A stretch of 64,000 bases of DNA from Rotaria sordida. Taxonomy: Eukaryota > Rotifera > Eurotatoria > Philodinida > Philodinidae. The position numbers were made by a program, and so were the translations under genes. Positions 42,427 to 54,220 of the stretch are shown here, in pieces. The stretch is from contig CAJNOL010000379.1 of assembly GCA_905250125.1 (NCBI GenBank), positions 85,361 to 149,360 on the forward strand, in the 5' to 3' direction. How positions within the stretch are numbered: the stretch's first letter is position 1; every line of letters begins with the position of its first letter. Below the pieces are notes generated by a model that did no database searches, was not told where the DNA came from, and worked only from the letters and a program-made list of their open reading frames with translations.

Positions 42427-43362
42427 ATGAATTCAACAAATGAAGATTCCGCAATATCCAATATTAAAAGTTATTATATTATTTGTTCTCTATCAGCAGG
42501 CTTTGGTCTTATATCTATAATCATGTCGATGGCAATTATAATTATAATAAGACGTTCAAAACCTCGTCTACACACAGTTAGACATCTACTAATGTGTAAT
42601 ACATGTATTGCATCGATTGTTTATTGTATTGTACAAACTATTAATTATAGTTTTCTTATCTTTTTACCATGGGAAACAGGTGATATAGGATGTCAATGGC
42701 GAGGCTATTTCGGTTACATGACAATTTCAGCAGCTACATATTCTTATCTTGTTCAAGCAACATCACGTCTTTTCTTCGCAAGATTTTCAACAAAATATCC
42801 TTGGTTATTAACATTCAAAACACATTATTATCTTATTCTTATACATTGGATTGCTGTATTAATTATACCATTAAGTTCAGTTATCACAAAAGATATTCGT
42901 TTCCGTCCTGGTCTTTTATGTTGGGTACCATTGAAGTACACAATTCATGTGGCGTATACTGTATTTGGCTACTATTTTGTACCAATCGCTTCTATCATGA
43001 TTATTTATATCTATATCTATAAACGAATTAAAAATGAAAGGAAGCGTGCTAAAAGTATTCTTCATACAGTGAATGAGAAACGTGATCTTGAAGTTCTTCG
43101 TAATATCGTCATTCTTCTGTTTATTTACATAACAGGTGGTGTTTCAACAATGCTTTTTCTTCTTTTTACAATGGAAATATTTTATTTAGCTGGTATTGTT
43201 ACATTTACATTAGCTGTAACTGTTGAAAAGATATGTACAATCTTACTTGATCGAGAACTTCGTCAAGTTGTATGGAATATAATATATTCAAGAAATCGTG
43301 TTACAGCTTTTGAAAATACAATCACACAAACAAGAAATGCAGCAAATGCAAAACGTGTTTGA
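42427..43362 (+). CDS. Rhodopsin-class-like 7TM receptor, intronless, copy 1
   Basis: A single-exon frame of 311 residues from ATG 42427. An in-frame ATG at 42337 would add 30 residues. The later start is preferred because it gives MNST, the same N-terminus as the paralogue at 50828. An N-terminus with an N-glycosylation-type NST is followed by seven hydrophobic segments: YYIICSLSAGFGLISIIMSM, LLMCNTCIASIVYCIVQTIN, YFGYMTISAATYSYLVQA, YYLILIHWIAVLIIPLSSV, YTVFGYYFVPIASIMIIYIY, NIVILLFIYITGGVSTMLFL and FYLAGIVTFTLAVTVEKICT. One Cys near the top of TM3 (GCQWRG) and one in loop 2 (LLCWVP) would form the usual disulfide. The DRY and NPxxY motifs are not canonical (TSRLF at the end of TM3), so this is a divergent, probably rotifer-expanded receptor family; the ligand is unknown. 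Helix 8 reads LLDRELRQVVW. Confidence 0.82.
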   Translation: MNSTNEDSAISNIKSYYIICSLSAGFGLISIIMSMAIIIIIRRSKPRLHTVRHLLMCNTCIASIVYCIVQTINYSFLIFLPWETGDIGCQWRGYFGYMTISAATYSYLVQATSRLFFARFSTKYPWLLTFKTHYYLILIHWIAVLIIPLSSVITKDIRFRPGLLCWVPLKYTIHVAYTVFGYYFVPIASIMIIYIYIYKRIKNERKRAKSILHTVNEKRDLEVLRNIVILLFIYITGGVSTMLFLLFTMEIFYLAGIVTFTLAVTVEKICTILLDRELRQVVWNIIYSRNRVTAFENTITQTRNAANAKRV

Positions 43363-43700
43363 TGGATTTAATAATAATAATACTATCTTATTATTATGAA
43401 TTGATTAATGGTATAAGTGGATAATCAATGAAGATAGTACTGAATATATTATTCGAACTGTCATAATATGACTTAAGAAAATTCAGTGTTTTATTTAATA
43501 GAACTTTTTTCTCATTATTAATTTCAAACGGAATTCTTTTTTCAAATTTCTACTACAAAAACTATTCTGCTGTATCGGATCTATAAGTATCACTTAACTT
43601 TAAAATGTTCTGTGAAGTATCATATTATGTAAAGTTCATATTTTCATCATTCTAATAAAAGAAATAGTTCTTCATTCCTAAGCGAACTTTTTTTTTCATG
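43363..43700. other. Spacer after the first 7TM receptor, nothing recognised
   Basis: 3-prime flank of the receptor gene. A tandem TAATAATAAT tract follows the stop codon and AT-rich sequence continues with no further feature seen. Confidence 0.5.
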
Positions 43701-43719
43701 CTCTTGTCCTGTGCAGAAC

Positions 43720-44085
43720 TCAAGATTTGTCCATAGCGCATGACTTTCTTGCTCAAGACAAGCGCTTGAGTGTTTGCATGAGTTACACGAAACTCATGTG
43801 CTCAATTCCAGAAAATGCAACTATGAATTTTTATTAAAAGTTGAGTTATTTTGCACGTAAAATAGAACAAAACCTAAAAAAAGTTCCTTCGTAACAGACA
43901 CGAATTTCAAGCGCGTAGGCAAGAATATCAAACGTTAGAACAAGAAGTTCAAGAACTTGAGCTTACCGAAAGGTCTCAAGTTTTGCCTCAAGATTTGTCC
44001 AAAGCACATGACTTTCTTGATCAAGATTCTCAAGTATCTCCTACGCAAACCAAAAAAAGGTCATCTAGGGATGCTTACTCATAAA
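43720..44085 (+). other. Unidentified coding-like remnant with a duplicated segment
   Basis: GC content and codon pattern rise here. A 39-bp sequence (CAAGATTTGTCCAWAGCRCA and onward) occurs twice, at about 43722 and 43989, and both copies read QDLSxAHDFLxQD in the forward direction. The second copy sits in an open stretch of about 58 codons ending at 44083 (RRQEYQTLEQEVQELELTER...SPTQTKKRSSRDAYS, coiled-coil-like Glu/Gln content). The first continues KRLSVCMSYTKLMCSIPENA before a stop. No ATG-led gene or family was recognised. Probably a decayed gene or transposon fragment. Confidence 0.4.
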
Positions 44086-44319
44086 TAACAAATTTAAGAT
44101 GAATATTCAATTTATTTCTATTGAAACATTAGTATTAGAAAATTTCTTTGGATACATTAGATTCTATTGTCAAGAGATGATCATCTTAAATGGTTAACTA
44201 CAAGTATTCATAGCTCATAGTGACATACATTGATATGTCAATTTTATATAACAGTGATAATTAGTGCACTGACATTTTTTAATGAACTATAGAAAATAAG
44301 TATTTTATTTATCTTAAAA

Positions 44320-44890
44320 TTATCTGACGAAGAAACTCTTTCAATTGATACCCTTCGTTCGAGTTCCTATTTTATTGATGAATAGGATTTGATTGTGTAT
44401 ACACAAAATTGTCAAATGATATATGTTGTTAGGATTTGTTGCTTGAATTTTAATTATTTTACTGCATTTTTTGTTTATTATAGGGTAACGAGGAGAAAAA
44501 CTAAATTAAAGAATTTTAACTTGAAATTTTGCTCAGAAATTGATACCATAGTTCTTGTAATATCTTAAAAGTTTAAGCTAAAATGAGTCGTTTTTTCCTC
44601 AAAGAATCGAATACTTTAAAACAAACTGAATTTGTTTTTCTTGAATCTTATGCAAGAAATAAGTTATCTCTAAGTTAACTCTTCAGCTAAAATTCTTTAA
44701 CCTAAGTTCTCTCGCAATATTCTGGGAACATAAGAGAGAAATGCAGTAAAATGATGATTGACACTGGAGCGAAAAGTCCTAATGACGCATATTTTTTTCA
44801 GTTTTTTTGAATGCACAATCAATTCTATTCATCAGCAAAATGCGATCTCGAACGGAAAGCATTAGTTGAAAGAGTTTCTTCATGAGATAA
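44320..44890. repeat. Inverted-repeat element, arms about 270 bp
   Basis: The left end TTATCTGACGAAGAAACTCTTTCAA matches the reverse complement of the right end TTATCTCATGAAGAAACTCTTTCAA (each written in pieces: TTATCTGACG + AAGAAACTCTTTCAA). The match continues as CGTTCGAG, TGATGAATAG, TTGATTGTG, ATTTTACTGCATTT and TTAAAGAATTTTA, getting weaker toward the centre near 44605. No ORF and no clear target duplication. It fits a decayed foldback or palindromic MITE. Confidence 0.65.
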
Positions 44891-47170
44891 AAGGACAACA
44901 TTTTTTTTCTAATTTAAGCGTGAGAAAGAGAAGATATATCAAAAACTAATCTTTTAAATAGAAACAACATATAAAGAAGATATAAATATAACTGTATAGA
45001 AATATAATTTATCGACCATCTTATTATGAAACAATATTTTGTTCTCAATCAATACTTCTCTACTTGTATGAATTCAATGATTAAGTTAAATCTTTTTCAT
45101 ATCAGAAATAGTTCGTACATAAAAATGTCTTGAACAAGAAAACAATATAATATGTTGATTCATTTTTCCAATAATATGTATTTTGATATAAATGGACTAA
45201 AAGATTCTTTACATATACAACACTGTTAGTCTTTTAGTATTATAGTTCAATAATGGCTCGTTTACATTAGTAATCATATCAGAGATTTTTTCATAGAACT
45301 TACTTGACATCTTTGCAATAAAAATCGTTTTCTATTAAAGTTTCTTCTTTCATCTCTCTCCAACAAAACTATTCAATTAAATGTGATTTTCTTTTAGAGA
45401 AATGGTTTTACTGAGAGATAATCTTAAGATACACAACTAATTAATAATAAAATAAGTTTTCATCTTTACATATGTATTTAGAATGAGGGCAAAAAATAAA
45501 TTTTCTACAAGCTCAAACGATCAATTATGAATGTGAAAAGAACATATTCCAGATTAAAATAATAGTCAAAAATCTTAAACATGTGTCAAGTTTATCAGCT
45601 CAATCAGAAATATTAAAAAAAAGTCTAAAAGAGACTGACTATTTACAACATAAATAATAAAATGAATGAATGATAGTTTAAAAGTATATCAGAAATTCAT
45701 CAGACGATGCACATAGAAAGCATCAATCGATTGATGACTTAAGCCATCAGAGATTTTCATATTGAATATCTTTGACAAGCGATCATTTAATTCTTTCATT
45801 GCTCAGCACTGCTGACTTTTCCAATTTACATAGCGACATATTTTATATTGGCGTCAATCATAATCATAGATTGTATCGATTTACTAAGACTAAAATTCTT
45901 CATATCAGCTGGTTCTAGAGTTGATAATCATATGTTTAATTTTTTTCTTTCATTGTAATACTCAAGTATGTTTTATATTTGTTAAGAAGCAAGAGAAAGT
46001 AATAGTTAAAAACATGTTCCAGTCTAATAAATTATTTTTCATTAGTAAGCATATTAGAATTAAGATGAGTAACTATCTCATAAATAAGAAATCTCTCTTT
46101 GGAAGTAATCGTAGTCGATATGCCCATTTCCTGAGCATTCTTTAACATTAAAAATCATTCTTATCTAAAAGATATTTAACTCTCATTTATTTCTAAACTA
46201 TTTTCACCTAGCTATTTATCATATATCATTGTCTTTCTTCACATTTAATCATAAATATGAAACTCAATGAATCCTCTTAATAAAAATTTTGACTTGATAA
46301 CTTGAAAGTACAAAACGATGATTATGAAATTCTTAATAAAATCGATATCTCCAGCTGTTAAGTGCACTTATTGTCTGTTCGAAGATATGAACTTTGGACA
46401 TATTTTTGGATTGTATATATGGCTTGTCCGAGTACATAACGAAAATATAATATACGTATTATATCTTTTTTATATTCAGTGTTTTCAAATGGAAGAAAAT
46501 AAATTAAATAAGTGAGTTTAAAAAAAGTTTTTCTAATATTTGACGATCTTATCTTTTCTCAACGTGTGAAGTTCGCGTAAAAAAAGTAAAAAGAATAAAC
46601 TTGATTATTTTTATTCATCTTTCTGTGCTCATTTACACGAAGTAATTGAACACGGGTACGATATTTCAATTTAAAAGCAATCATTATATATATATTAAAG
46701 TGTTTTCGAGCAAAAAGCATGTTATTCTTGAGAACTGATTCTACGATCTTTGTAATTGTTTCCTTGTGTTTTAATTCAAATCATTCAATATCACTCAATT
46801 ATAGATAAGTAATTACATTAAATCTTTAATAATTAGCAAAGTAAGAGTACAATACTGTTAGAAGATTAATTATTGCTCATCGTTGTTTTAAAAGTAGAAG
46901 ATTATTATTATCGTTTGAGCTTTCTTTAAAAAAGTATTTTTCATTATATTTTCTAAAAACTTGATTAATATTTGTAGAGTAAGATGTTATTGTGTAGCCC
47001 TGAATTCTTTGTTCTATCGAAACAATTTTCTTAATCATAATGAAACTATGTTATTCGTTATTTATTTTCATACATTCCATAGTAAACTAAAATTCATGAG
47101 GAAACATAGAAAATTGAGATTAAACTGGAACATGAGTTATTACATATTATAGTAGTCGACAAATGCATAG
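44891..47170. other. Intergenic, no gene recognised
   Basis: AT-rich sequence. Short open frames (for example around 45921-46145 and 46318-46515) have no family motifs, no splice support and ordinary non-coding composition. Confidence 0.5.
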
Positions 47171-47580
47171 ACTGTTTCTGTTCAATATGATAATCATTAC
47201 CCAGTTTATGAGACATTTATCGAGACAGAGATGTTCTTGAAAATGATGATTTTTCCCCTACGAAAAACCTATGAGACTTTTAATACGAGCTATTTTGCTT
47301 ACTTCCAATCTAACAGTGTATAAAATAGAACAGATCAATTGCAGCCAAAAATATCTAAATCTCGATCGAAATTACATTCCTTTAAACTTTCGACTGAAAT
47401 TTGGATTTTTTTCGGTAGGATCGATTTGTTCAATTTTATGCACAGTTAGATATAATCCAGACGAGTATCTCGTTATAAAAAATTTGTAGAGAAAAATGCT
47501 CATCATTTTCATCAATACATTTGTCTCGGTATATATCTCCGTATTATCAATACATAAAATAACAGTGTAATCAAAACAGT
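47171..47580. repeat. Inverted repeat of a coding-like segment, arms about 190 bp
   Basis: The left arm runs ACTGTTTCTG..., GAAAATGATGA, TCTAACAGTGTATAAAATAG, AACAGATCAAT. The right arm, reverse-complemented, runs ACTGTTTTGA..., GAAAATGATGA, TCTAACTGTGCATAAAATTG, AACAAATCGAT. Read outward to inward, both arms encode similar peptides: ETEMFLKMM...SVYKIEQIN on the plus strand (in two frames) and ETNVLMKMM...TVHKIEQID on the minus strand. The shared peptides hint that the arms come from a once-coding sequence duplicated head to head. Family not recognised. Confidence 0.55.
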
Positions 47581-50500
47581 AAATCTTTTTTTTGCTATTA
47601 ATATTTAAATTTTTAGTTTCTATAAAAATTATGTCTTGACACATTTTCTAGTTTCTATAATCAATCTCTTTTCCTACATAAGCATTAAAGTATAAAAGAG
47701 TTTAAGAAGCTACTAAGTAAACAAAAATTAACTAAATCTGCCAAAGTCAAGTGGAGTTATATTTTCTTTTTTTCTAAAAGTTTATATGAATGAAAAAATA
47801 AATGTTAAGACGTAGATTAATGATTAACTTATGAGATAAATGTTATCATCTTACTCATAATTCATTCGTCTTTTTAAATAACAGTCCATAAAATTGTCGC
47901 TTTTGCATTGATCATAAGACATGATATTTTCCAAAGTTTTAATTAATATTTGTTTGAAAGAACATCAAAACTTTTGTTTCTCACTTCAATATAATTATTG
48001 TTTCTTTTAATGTTCAACAGAACAAGTCAGTCTTTAATCGAGTTTAATGTTCTATATTATAGTACAGATTATTTTTTACTTCATAATTAATGAGAAAGAA
48101 ACGATATATGCATAGAAAAAATTGAAATACCTAGAAGCAATAAATAAAGTTAAAGAGACAGACGAAGTTAAATCTATTAGGAAAACTATTTTGTGAATAT
48201 ATCATTTTCTCCAGTGAGAAGTAAAAGTTATTCGACAATTTCCTCAACACCAAGTTCGAATAGATAGACATATTCTATTCTTCTAGTCTACAATAATCTA
48301 CCTTGAAAATATAACTTCATTGTATGAGGATGATATGAATTTATGAATGATGCATTTGTTATTAAATATTTTTAACAACAACAGAATTTAAATGAAGAAT
48401 ATGTTTAACAGCTACTTGTCATTCTGCTCATTTTGTAGAACCAATTTTTGAATTAATATTAAGGAGAAGAAGATGAATAACTTTAATAGTTTATTCGGTA
48501 TAGTACCTTGATTTATGCAACCAAAGACTGTTGGATAAGTTTAACGTTATATGATAAGTCAACGTACTGATAAAAAATTGTATTTTATTAGTCACAGATG
48601 AAGAAAAAAAGACTAGTAACTTTTTACATTCATGTAACAGCGAGAAGTTTGTGAAAATCGAAGACTATGAAACAAATCTTGTTTTTAAAGTAAAAGTTTA
48701 TTCCATCTACATAAAGTTTCTAATTCATAAATGATCTTTATCACTCGAATCATATGATTATAATCACACACATATTATTTTAACTATTTCAATTTCCCAG
48801 AAACAAACGAAGTAAAATATTGAAGAAACTCAAGCAACAAGTGAACGACTAGTAAAAGTAATTATTATTTCTTTTGTTATTCTGTTAGTTTTCATGTTCA
48901 TTAGATGGCTTTTCATTGCTTCTAAAATGTTTAGTGTCTATTCAACCATTCTTTTCAATTACTCATTGGTAATTCTTATTTAAAAGTATCGCTTAAAACT
49001 GTATCTTCTTGAAATGAAATTTTTTTTATTTTCTTCTATCCATGAACATTGAGGATGCTATTTATGATAGATAAATGTTGTCTATTATATTTACTAGATA
49101 TATTTTAGTTTAGACCATAAATGAATCAGTTCGATTTCTCAAAAACTTTATTCACTCAATTCACCATTAGACAATGTCGATAAGACAGATGTTTCTAGTT
49201 TTCCTGCATTGCTTCTATAGAAATAATTATGAATAGCGATGAAATACTTTATAATATAATAATAATGGATATTTCTTTTTAAATGAAAGTAATAAATATT
49301 TTCATAACAAAGAATCTCAGAATCACATCTAGTCAGATCCTATAGCATATTTTAGATAATTCGATGATTTCCAACAATATTCGATAGGATCTTGTCGGGC
49401 ATTGTCAGATTCATTAGTACAAGGCTTCAATATGAAGTTTTTGGATGTGAAATCCGACAAGTCGAAAATATTAGAGAAACCAAAGATAAGGTAGGATCAT
49501 GCTAGTTTTACAAAAGAATATCAACTAGAGCAAATATTACGATCAATTTCAACAGTCGTACATGACACCATTAAACAACCGAATATGGCAACATTTATCG
49601 TTGTTGTCAAATACTGCCGTAAAAAACTTGACATTTTTTTTTCTTCCATTTTTCAATATGTTTCCCATTTACGTAGATATATATATATGGCTGTTGAGAA
49701 AGTTCTAAATAAAAATAAAGTATATTTTAGTTATATCCTATTAATTTAACATGAGATGTTGCATTTCAAATGGATTTAGTTTTTAAAAAAATCCATACTT
49801 ATTATATTTTATTACTTAGTATTTGTTTCTTCATTGAAAACGAATTTCAATAAAAACAAATTCAATTATATTTTGATAATTTACCAATACATCGTGAAAT
49901 TCTAACCATTTATAACAATGAGTCACAACATTGCTCAGTAAACACGCATTGAGAATACAAAATACATGAATCCGAGATGAAAATAATCATAAAAGGTCAT
50001 GACTTCTGTCGAAACTAGTTCAAAGAGTGATCAATTTTTTAATTAATTCGAGAAAACAAATGGACAACTAAGGTACAAGATAATTTGAAAGTAAAAGATA
50101 AGAATTTAAAGTAAATAAAATTTAAAAAAGCAACTTTTAGAGTTAGTTCAATAGACTGAAAATAAGTGTAAATGATTACTCTGAGTTCAGTGATATTTGT
50201 ATAGCCTTATCAGTGTGAAACGGTATTGATAGATGTAACACCATTGTTGTTGAGTTTTAATCTACTTAAATAAAGGTTGAATTTCCTCGAAAATCTTTTA
50301 TTTTCTGCTAATATATTGTGACGCAAGAAGTTTTATCGGAGAAAATGTTTTCGCATCTTTTTACATTTTTTCTGATCACTGAAAGAGACAAAGTTTGACG
50401 GATTATGTATCATCGCATTCGAAATGCTCTTATGAGTAGATGTCATCGGATTCGATAATGTCAACAGTCCGATAGTATCTGATAATTTAGGAATTTGATC

Positions 50501-50827
50501 GAACCCGATTGGACATTTTTCAACTGAAGATATTATGCAAATGAATATGTTTTTCCATCGACGGACAATTGCGATTTTTTTTTACACTTAGATACCTTCA
50601 AATGTATTATTTAAATGCTCTTTAATTTTCTTCGTTTCACTTCTTGGAAGACGCTCATTCAGTTATTAATTAAAAATGATAGATAACATTAGTTGTTAAA
50701 TTATTGTCTTTTATTTAATTCACCTTTTTCTTCGGTGTTCAATACAACTATTGGTTGACATCTTCTTCCATAGCATACATAAAGGTAACAACAAAGATTT
50801 CTGTGCATCAAAAACTTTTATCTAACA
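47581..50827. other. Intergenic, no gene recognised
   Basis: AT-rich sequence of about 3.2 kb between the inverted repeat and the second 7TM receptor. No coding region, RNA gene or organised repeat could be supported. The last few hundred bases should contain the receptor promoter. Confidence 0.5.
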
Positions 50828-51808
50828 ATGAATTCAACAGAAGTAACATCAGATTATATCCATGATTATTCCATAGTTTGTTCATTATCTGCAGCATGTG
50901 CTCTTAGTGCTGGAGCCATATCTATTACAATATTAATATTAATACAAAGAATAAAACCTCGCCTTCATACCGTTAGACATTTACTCATGTGTAATACATG
51001 TATTGCATCGATTCTTTATTGTATTGTACAAATATATAATTATATTTTTCTTTTCTTTTTTCCTTCGGTGACAAGTGATATCTATTGTCAATGGCGTGCC
51101 TACTTTGCTTATTTCACTATTTCTACAGTTACTTATTCATTTCTTATTCAAGCAATATCACGTCTTTTTATTTCTGTTTTTTCAATAAAATATAAATGTT
51201 TAATTACATTTAAAACACATTATTTTCTTATTATCATTCAATGGTTTACTGTTATAATTATTCCACTACCAGCAATAATAACAAAAGATATTTATTATCG
51301 TACTAATCAACTTTGTTGGGTACCTATAACAAATATTATACATACAACTTATGCATATATTACCTATTATACAATACCAACATTATCTGTTTGTATGATT
51401 TATATTTTCATTTATTATCGAGTTAAACAAGCAAAGAAAGAAGCTAGATCTTTGTTGAGACTAATACATGGAGAAAAACGTGATCTCGAACTTCTTCGTA
51501 ATATAGTAATACTCATGAGTATTTATCTCATTAGTGGAATTCCACTTGTATTATTTCTGTTCAGTTCTAACAGAATACTGTATTTAATTGGTCTTGTAAC
51601 TTTATCGTTAGCTGTCGCTGTTGAAAAAGTATGTACAATCCTTTTAGATCATGAACTTCGACAAGTTATTAGAAAATTATTAATTAGAAAGAGACGTATT
51701 ACACCTCTTGATAATAGACATACAACAAGAAGATATCAAGAACATCACATACAAATTCAACAAGTCATCGTACAACCTTTACAAAAAACCCGAAATACAT
51801 CATTCTAG
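50828..51808 (+). CDS. Rhodopsin-class-like 7TM receptor, intronless, copy 2
   Basis: A single-exon frame of 326 residues starting MNSTEVTSDY, a paralogue of the receptor at 42427. Shared blocks include KPRLHTVRHLLMCNTCIASI, YCIVQ, CQWR, TFKTHY, ITKDI, LCWVP, KRDLE.LRNIVIL and VEK.CTILLD.ELRQV. Seven hydrophobic segments are evident, again with the TM3/loop-2 Cys pair (YCQWRA, LCWVPI) and the non-canonical ISRLF at the end of TM3. The C-terminal tail is longer than in copy 1 and rich in Gln and Arg (HHIQIQQVIVQPLQ) and ends NTSF. Ligand and coupling are unknown. It is the closest source for the broken copy at 54221. Confidence 0.83.
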   Translation: MNSTEVTSDYIHDYSIVCSLSAACALSAGAISITILILIQRIKPRLHTVRHLLMCNTCIASILYCIVQIYNYIFLFFFPSVTSDIYCQWRAYFAYFTISTVTYSFLIQAISRLFISVFSIKYKCLITFKTHYFLIIIQWFTVIIIPLPAIITKDIYYRTNQLCWVPITNIIHTTYAYITYYTIPTLSVCMIYIFIYYRVKQAKKEARSLLRLIHGEKRDLELLRNIVILMSIYLISGIPLVLFLFSSNRILYLIGLVTLSLAVAVEKVCTILLDHELRQVIRKLLIRKRRITPLDNRHTTRRYQEHHIQIQQVIVQPLQKTRNTSF

Positions 51809-52373
51809 ATAATGTGAATCTATCGTTTAATATGATCTCAAACAAGTTGTTCGATGATTAATTACTGATTTGCGAACACCTTAGACTTTTTTTTGTTGTT
51901 ATTGTTAAACCATGTGTATCTTCTTATATTTTGATTGTATCTTCAATGAAAAGTTTTATTTAATAATGAAAATCGGTGAAACTTTATGCAGAGAAGTCAT
52001 GGAAGAACAACATTACCAGCATTTGAAAATCAAAAAGTCTTTGCTCTGAGAATATGAGTTTGTGGATGTGTGTGACTATAGTCGATTTCTACACACACAG
52101 TCTCACATTCACAGATAACACGTAACTATAGGAACAAAATATTGAAGAATTCAAAATGATTGTTTGTAGATGAGTAATTGATTATACATTTTTCTTTTTC
52201 ATCAATTATACTCATCATGAAGATTGAAAGAAATGACAGTTGCAGAAGTTCTATTCTTTAATCTTTTCTATATTCATGGAAACAAAATCAATAAAAAAAA
52301 GTGGTACCAAAAAAAGACGAATAATTGAAGAATTATTATTCGTCGAAAGTAAGTACAATGAAGTCAGATGCAA
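51809..52373. other. Spacer between 7TM copy 2 and the long inverted repeat
   Basis: AT-rich sequence with a small GT/CA-rich dyad at about 52055-52120 (GGATGTGTGTGACT against ACACACACAGTCTCACATTC). Nothing else seen. Confidence 0.45.
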
Positions 52374-53766
52374 ATAATGCAAAAATCAAGTAATTTTTTT
52401 TCTCATTCTTTTATATACCATTCGCTAGAACAGGAAAAGTTGGTTAAAAATATATATTATTTTTTAAATCGATTGATTCACGTTTTTGGGGAAAACAAAA
52501 CAAAAGATTAAGAAGTTACAAAAAACGGTTCAAAACAACCAAAAAAATGAGCTTTCGTCTAAAATTTTCAATTTTCTTGTTACGTGGATTTCAAGAATTT
52601 TTTTCGAAAGGACTATTGTCTCATTCAGTATATCAAAATCTGAGTTAAAAAATGTTATTTGAATAAATTTAAAATAGAAGTGCTGTCGGACATGTGTCTG
52701 TCGAATAAGACCACTTAAACAGGTTTTTGTGGTATCTATAGACAATTTTATAAATCTTTTCAGTTTTTTTGTGTTACTAGAGAGATAGAACCAAGTGTCA
52801 TATTTCATTAGAATCGCTCAATATTGACCTTCAAACGTACTCTATTGGTTCTTCTCGACCTTGTTTTATTGTATAGAAAATAACATTCTTCCGACTTTTT
52901 CTTACACGATAAAATCACGAAAAACATGCGCATATTTACTTAATTTTACCATTATTTTTATCTGATATAAAAAAGCAGATAAAATTTTTAAAATTACCAT
53001 AAAAAAACCAACGAATCATATTTCTTTTAACCAAAAATGTTTCCCATCAAAATCATCCTTTCGAAAAAGCACAGAAAAAGTTTTCAAAAAATTATGTCTG
53101 AAGAGTTTACAGACATAATATCATATAAATTTTTTCTTTGCTAAAAGTTACATGATTCATTGTGTTTTTTTATCTCACGAAAAAATAATGATAAAATTAA
53201 ATAAACATGTGCATATTTATTCACGATTTTATTCTATCAGTAAGAAAAAGTCGAAAGAATACAATTTTCTATACAATAAAACAAAATCAAGAAGAACTAC
53301 TAGGGTACGTTTGAAAGTCAATATTGAATGATTCTAATGACGCACGACACTTGGTCTTATCTCTCTCGTAACACAAAAAACTAAAAAGATTTACAAAATT
53401 GTCCATGGATACTACAAAAATGTGTTTGAGTGGTGTTACTCGACTGACTTATGTCGGACAATACTTCCATTTCTTACTGACCAAAATAGCATTTTTTAAC
53501 TCAGATTTTCATACTAAGTGAGATAATAGTTCTTTCAAAAAAATTCTTGAAATCTAAGTAACAAGAAAATTGAAAATTTTAGACGAAAACTCGTTTTTTT
53601 GACTGTTTTGAACCGTTTTTCGTAACTTCTTAATCTTTTGTTTTGTTTTCCCTAAAACGTGGACCAATCGTTTTAAAAAATAATATATATCTCTGACCAA
53701 CTTTTCGTGTTCTATCAGATGGTATATAAAGCAGCGAAAAAGACAGTTACTTGATTTTCACATTAT
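52374..53766. mobile_element. Long inverted-repeat (foldback) element of about 1.4 kb, arms about 610 bp
   Basis: The outer left ATAATGCAAAAATCAAG pairs with the outer right CTTGATTTTCACATTAT. The arms remain recognisable inward through TATATACCAT, GAAAAGTTGGT, ATATATTATTTTTTAAA, AAAACGGTTCAAAAC, GAAAATTTTAGACGAAA (reversed), TGTCGGACA, AAGTGTC / GACACTTGG, TCAATATTGA and CGACTTTTTCTTAC. They reach about 52985 on the left and about 53160 on the right, leaving a loop of about 175 bp. The arms differ by scattered substitutions and small indels, so the copy is not recent. No transposase frame was found and no target duplication could be defined. The class is uncertain: a foldback or long-TIR MITE. 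Confidence 0.75.
53091..53119. repeat. Small perfect hairpin in the loop of the long inverted repeat
   Basis: ATTATGTCTG and CAGACATAAT are exact reverse complements separated by nine bases (AAGAGTTTA). It lies at the centre of the 52.4-kb inverted-repeat element, so the element would fold into a long stem with an extra terminal stem. Confidence 0.7.
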
Positions 53767-54220
53767 GGGTAATCCAATTTACCAGGAGTTTTTTTTAGAA
53801 AGTGCTTATTAATGTTATATTTTTAGATTGTATAAATTCTTTTGACAGAAAATTGTAATATTTAAAATGTCTCAATAATTCTATTCATTATCTAAATGCA
53901 TCTTATTGTTATTCTTTTCAACTATTTCTATTTGAGCATTATATTGAGAGCACATTATTATTTATTATGTCTTGACATCTTTGAATGAACCAATTCAGAT
54001 ATGATGCTTTATTGTTACAATACGAATGATATCATTAACTTTCAAGTGAAAATATCTTTTAGTATCGAATTTTATCTGTCTATTATCAATTAAATATTTT
54101 TATTCCTAATACTAGAAGCTTTTGTTGATCGTTTGCTAAGTCTTCTTCACTCATGTCTCACTAAACACAGTCTATTTGTATAAAAGACACATTTTCAAAA
54201 GGTATGCTCATTCATATAGG
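53767..54220. other. Spacer between the long inverted repeat and the 7TM pseudogene
   Basis: AT-rich sequence; nothing recognised. Confidence 0.5.

Noticed and set aside
52530-52808. Minus-strand 92-codon frame
   Set aside because: It lies wholly within one arm of the 1.4-kb inverted repeat and is not open in the other arm, so it is unlikely to be coding.
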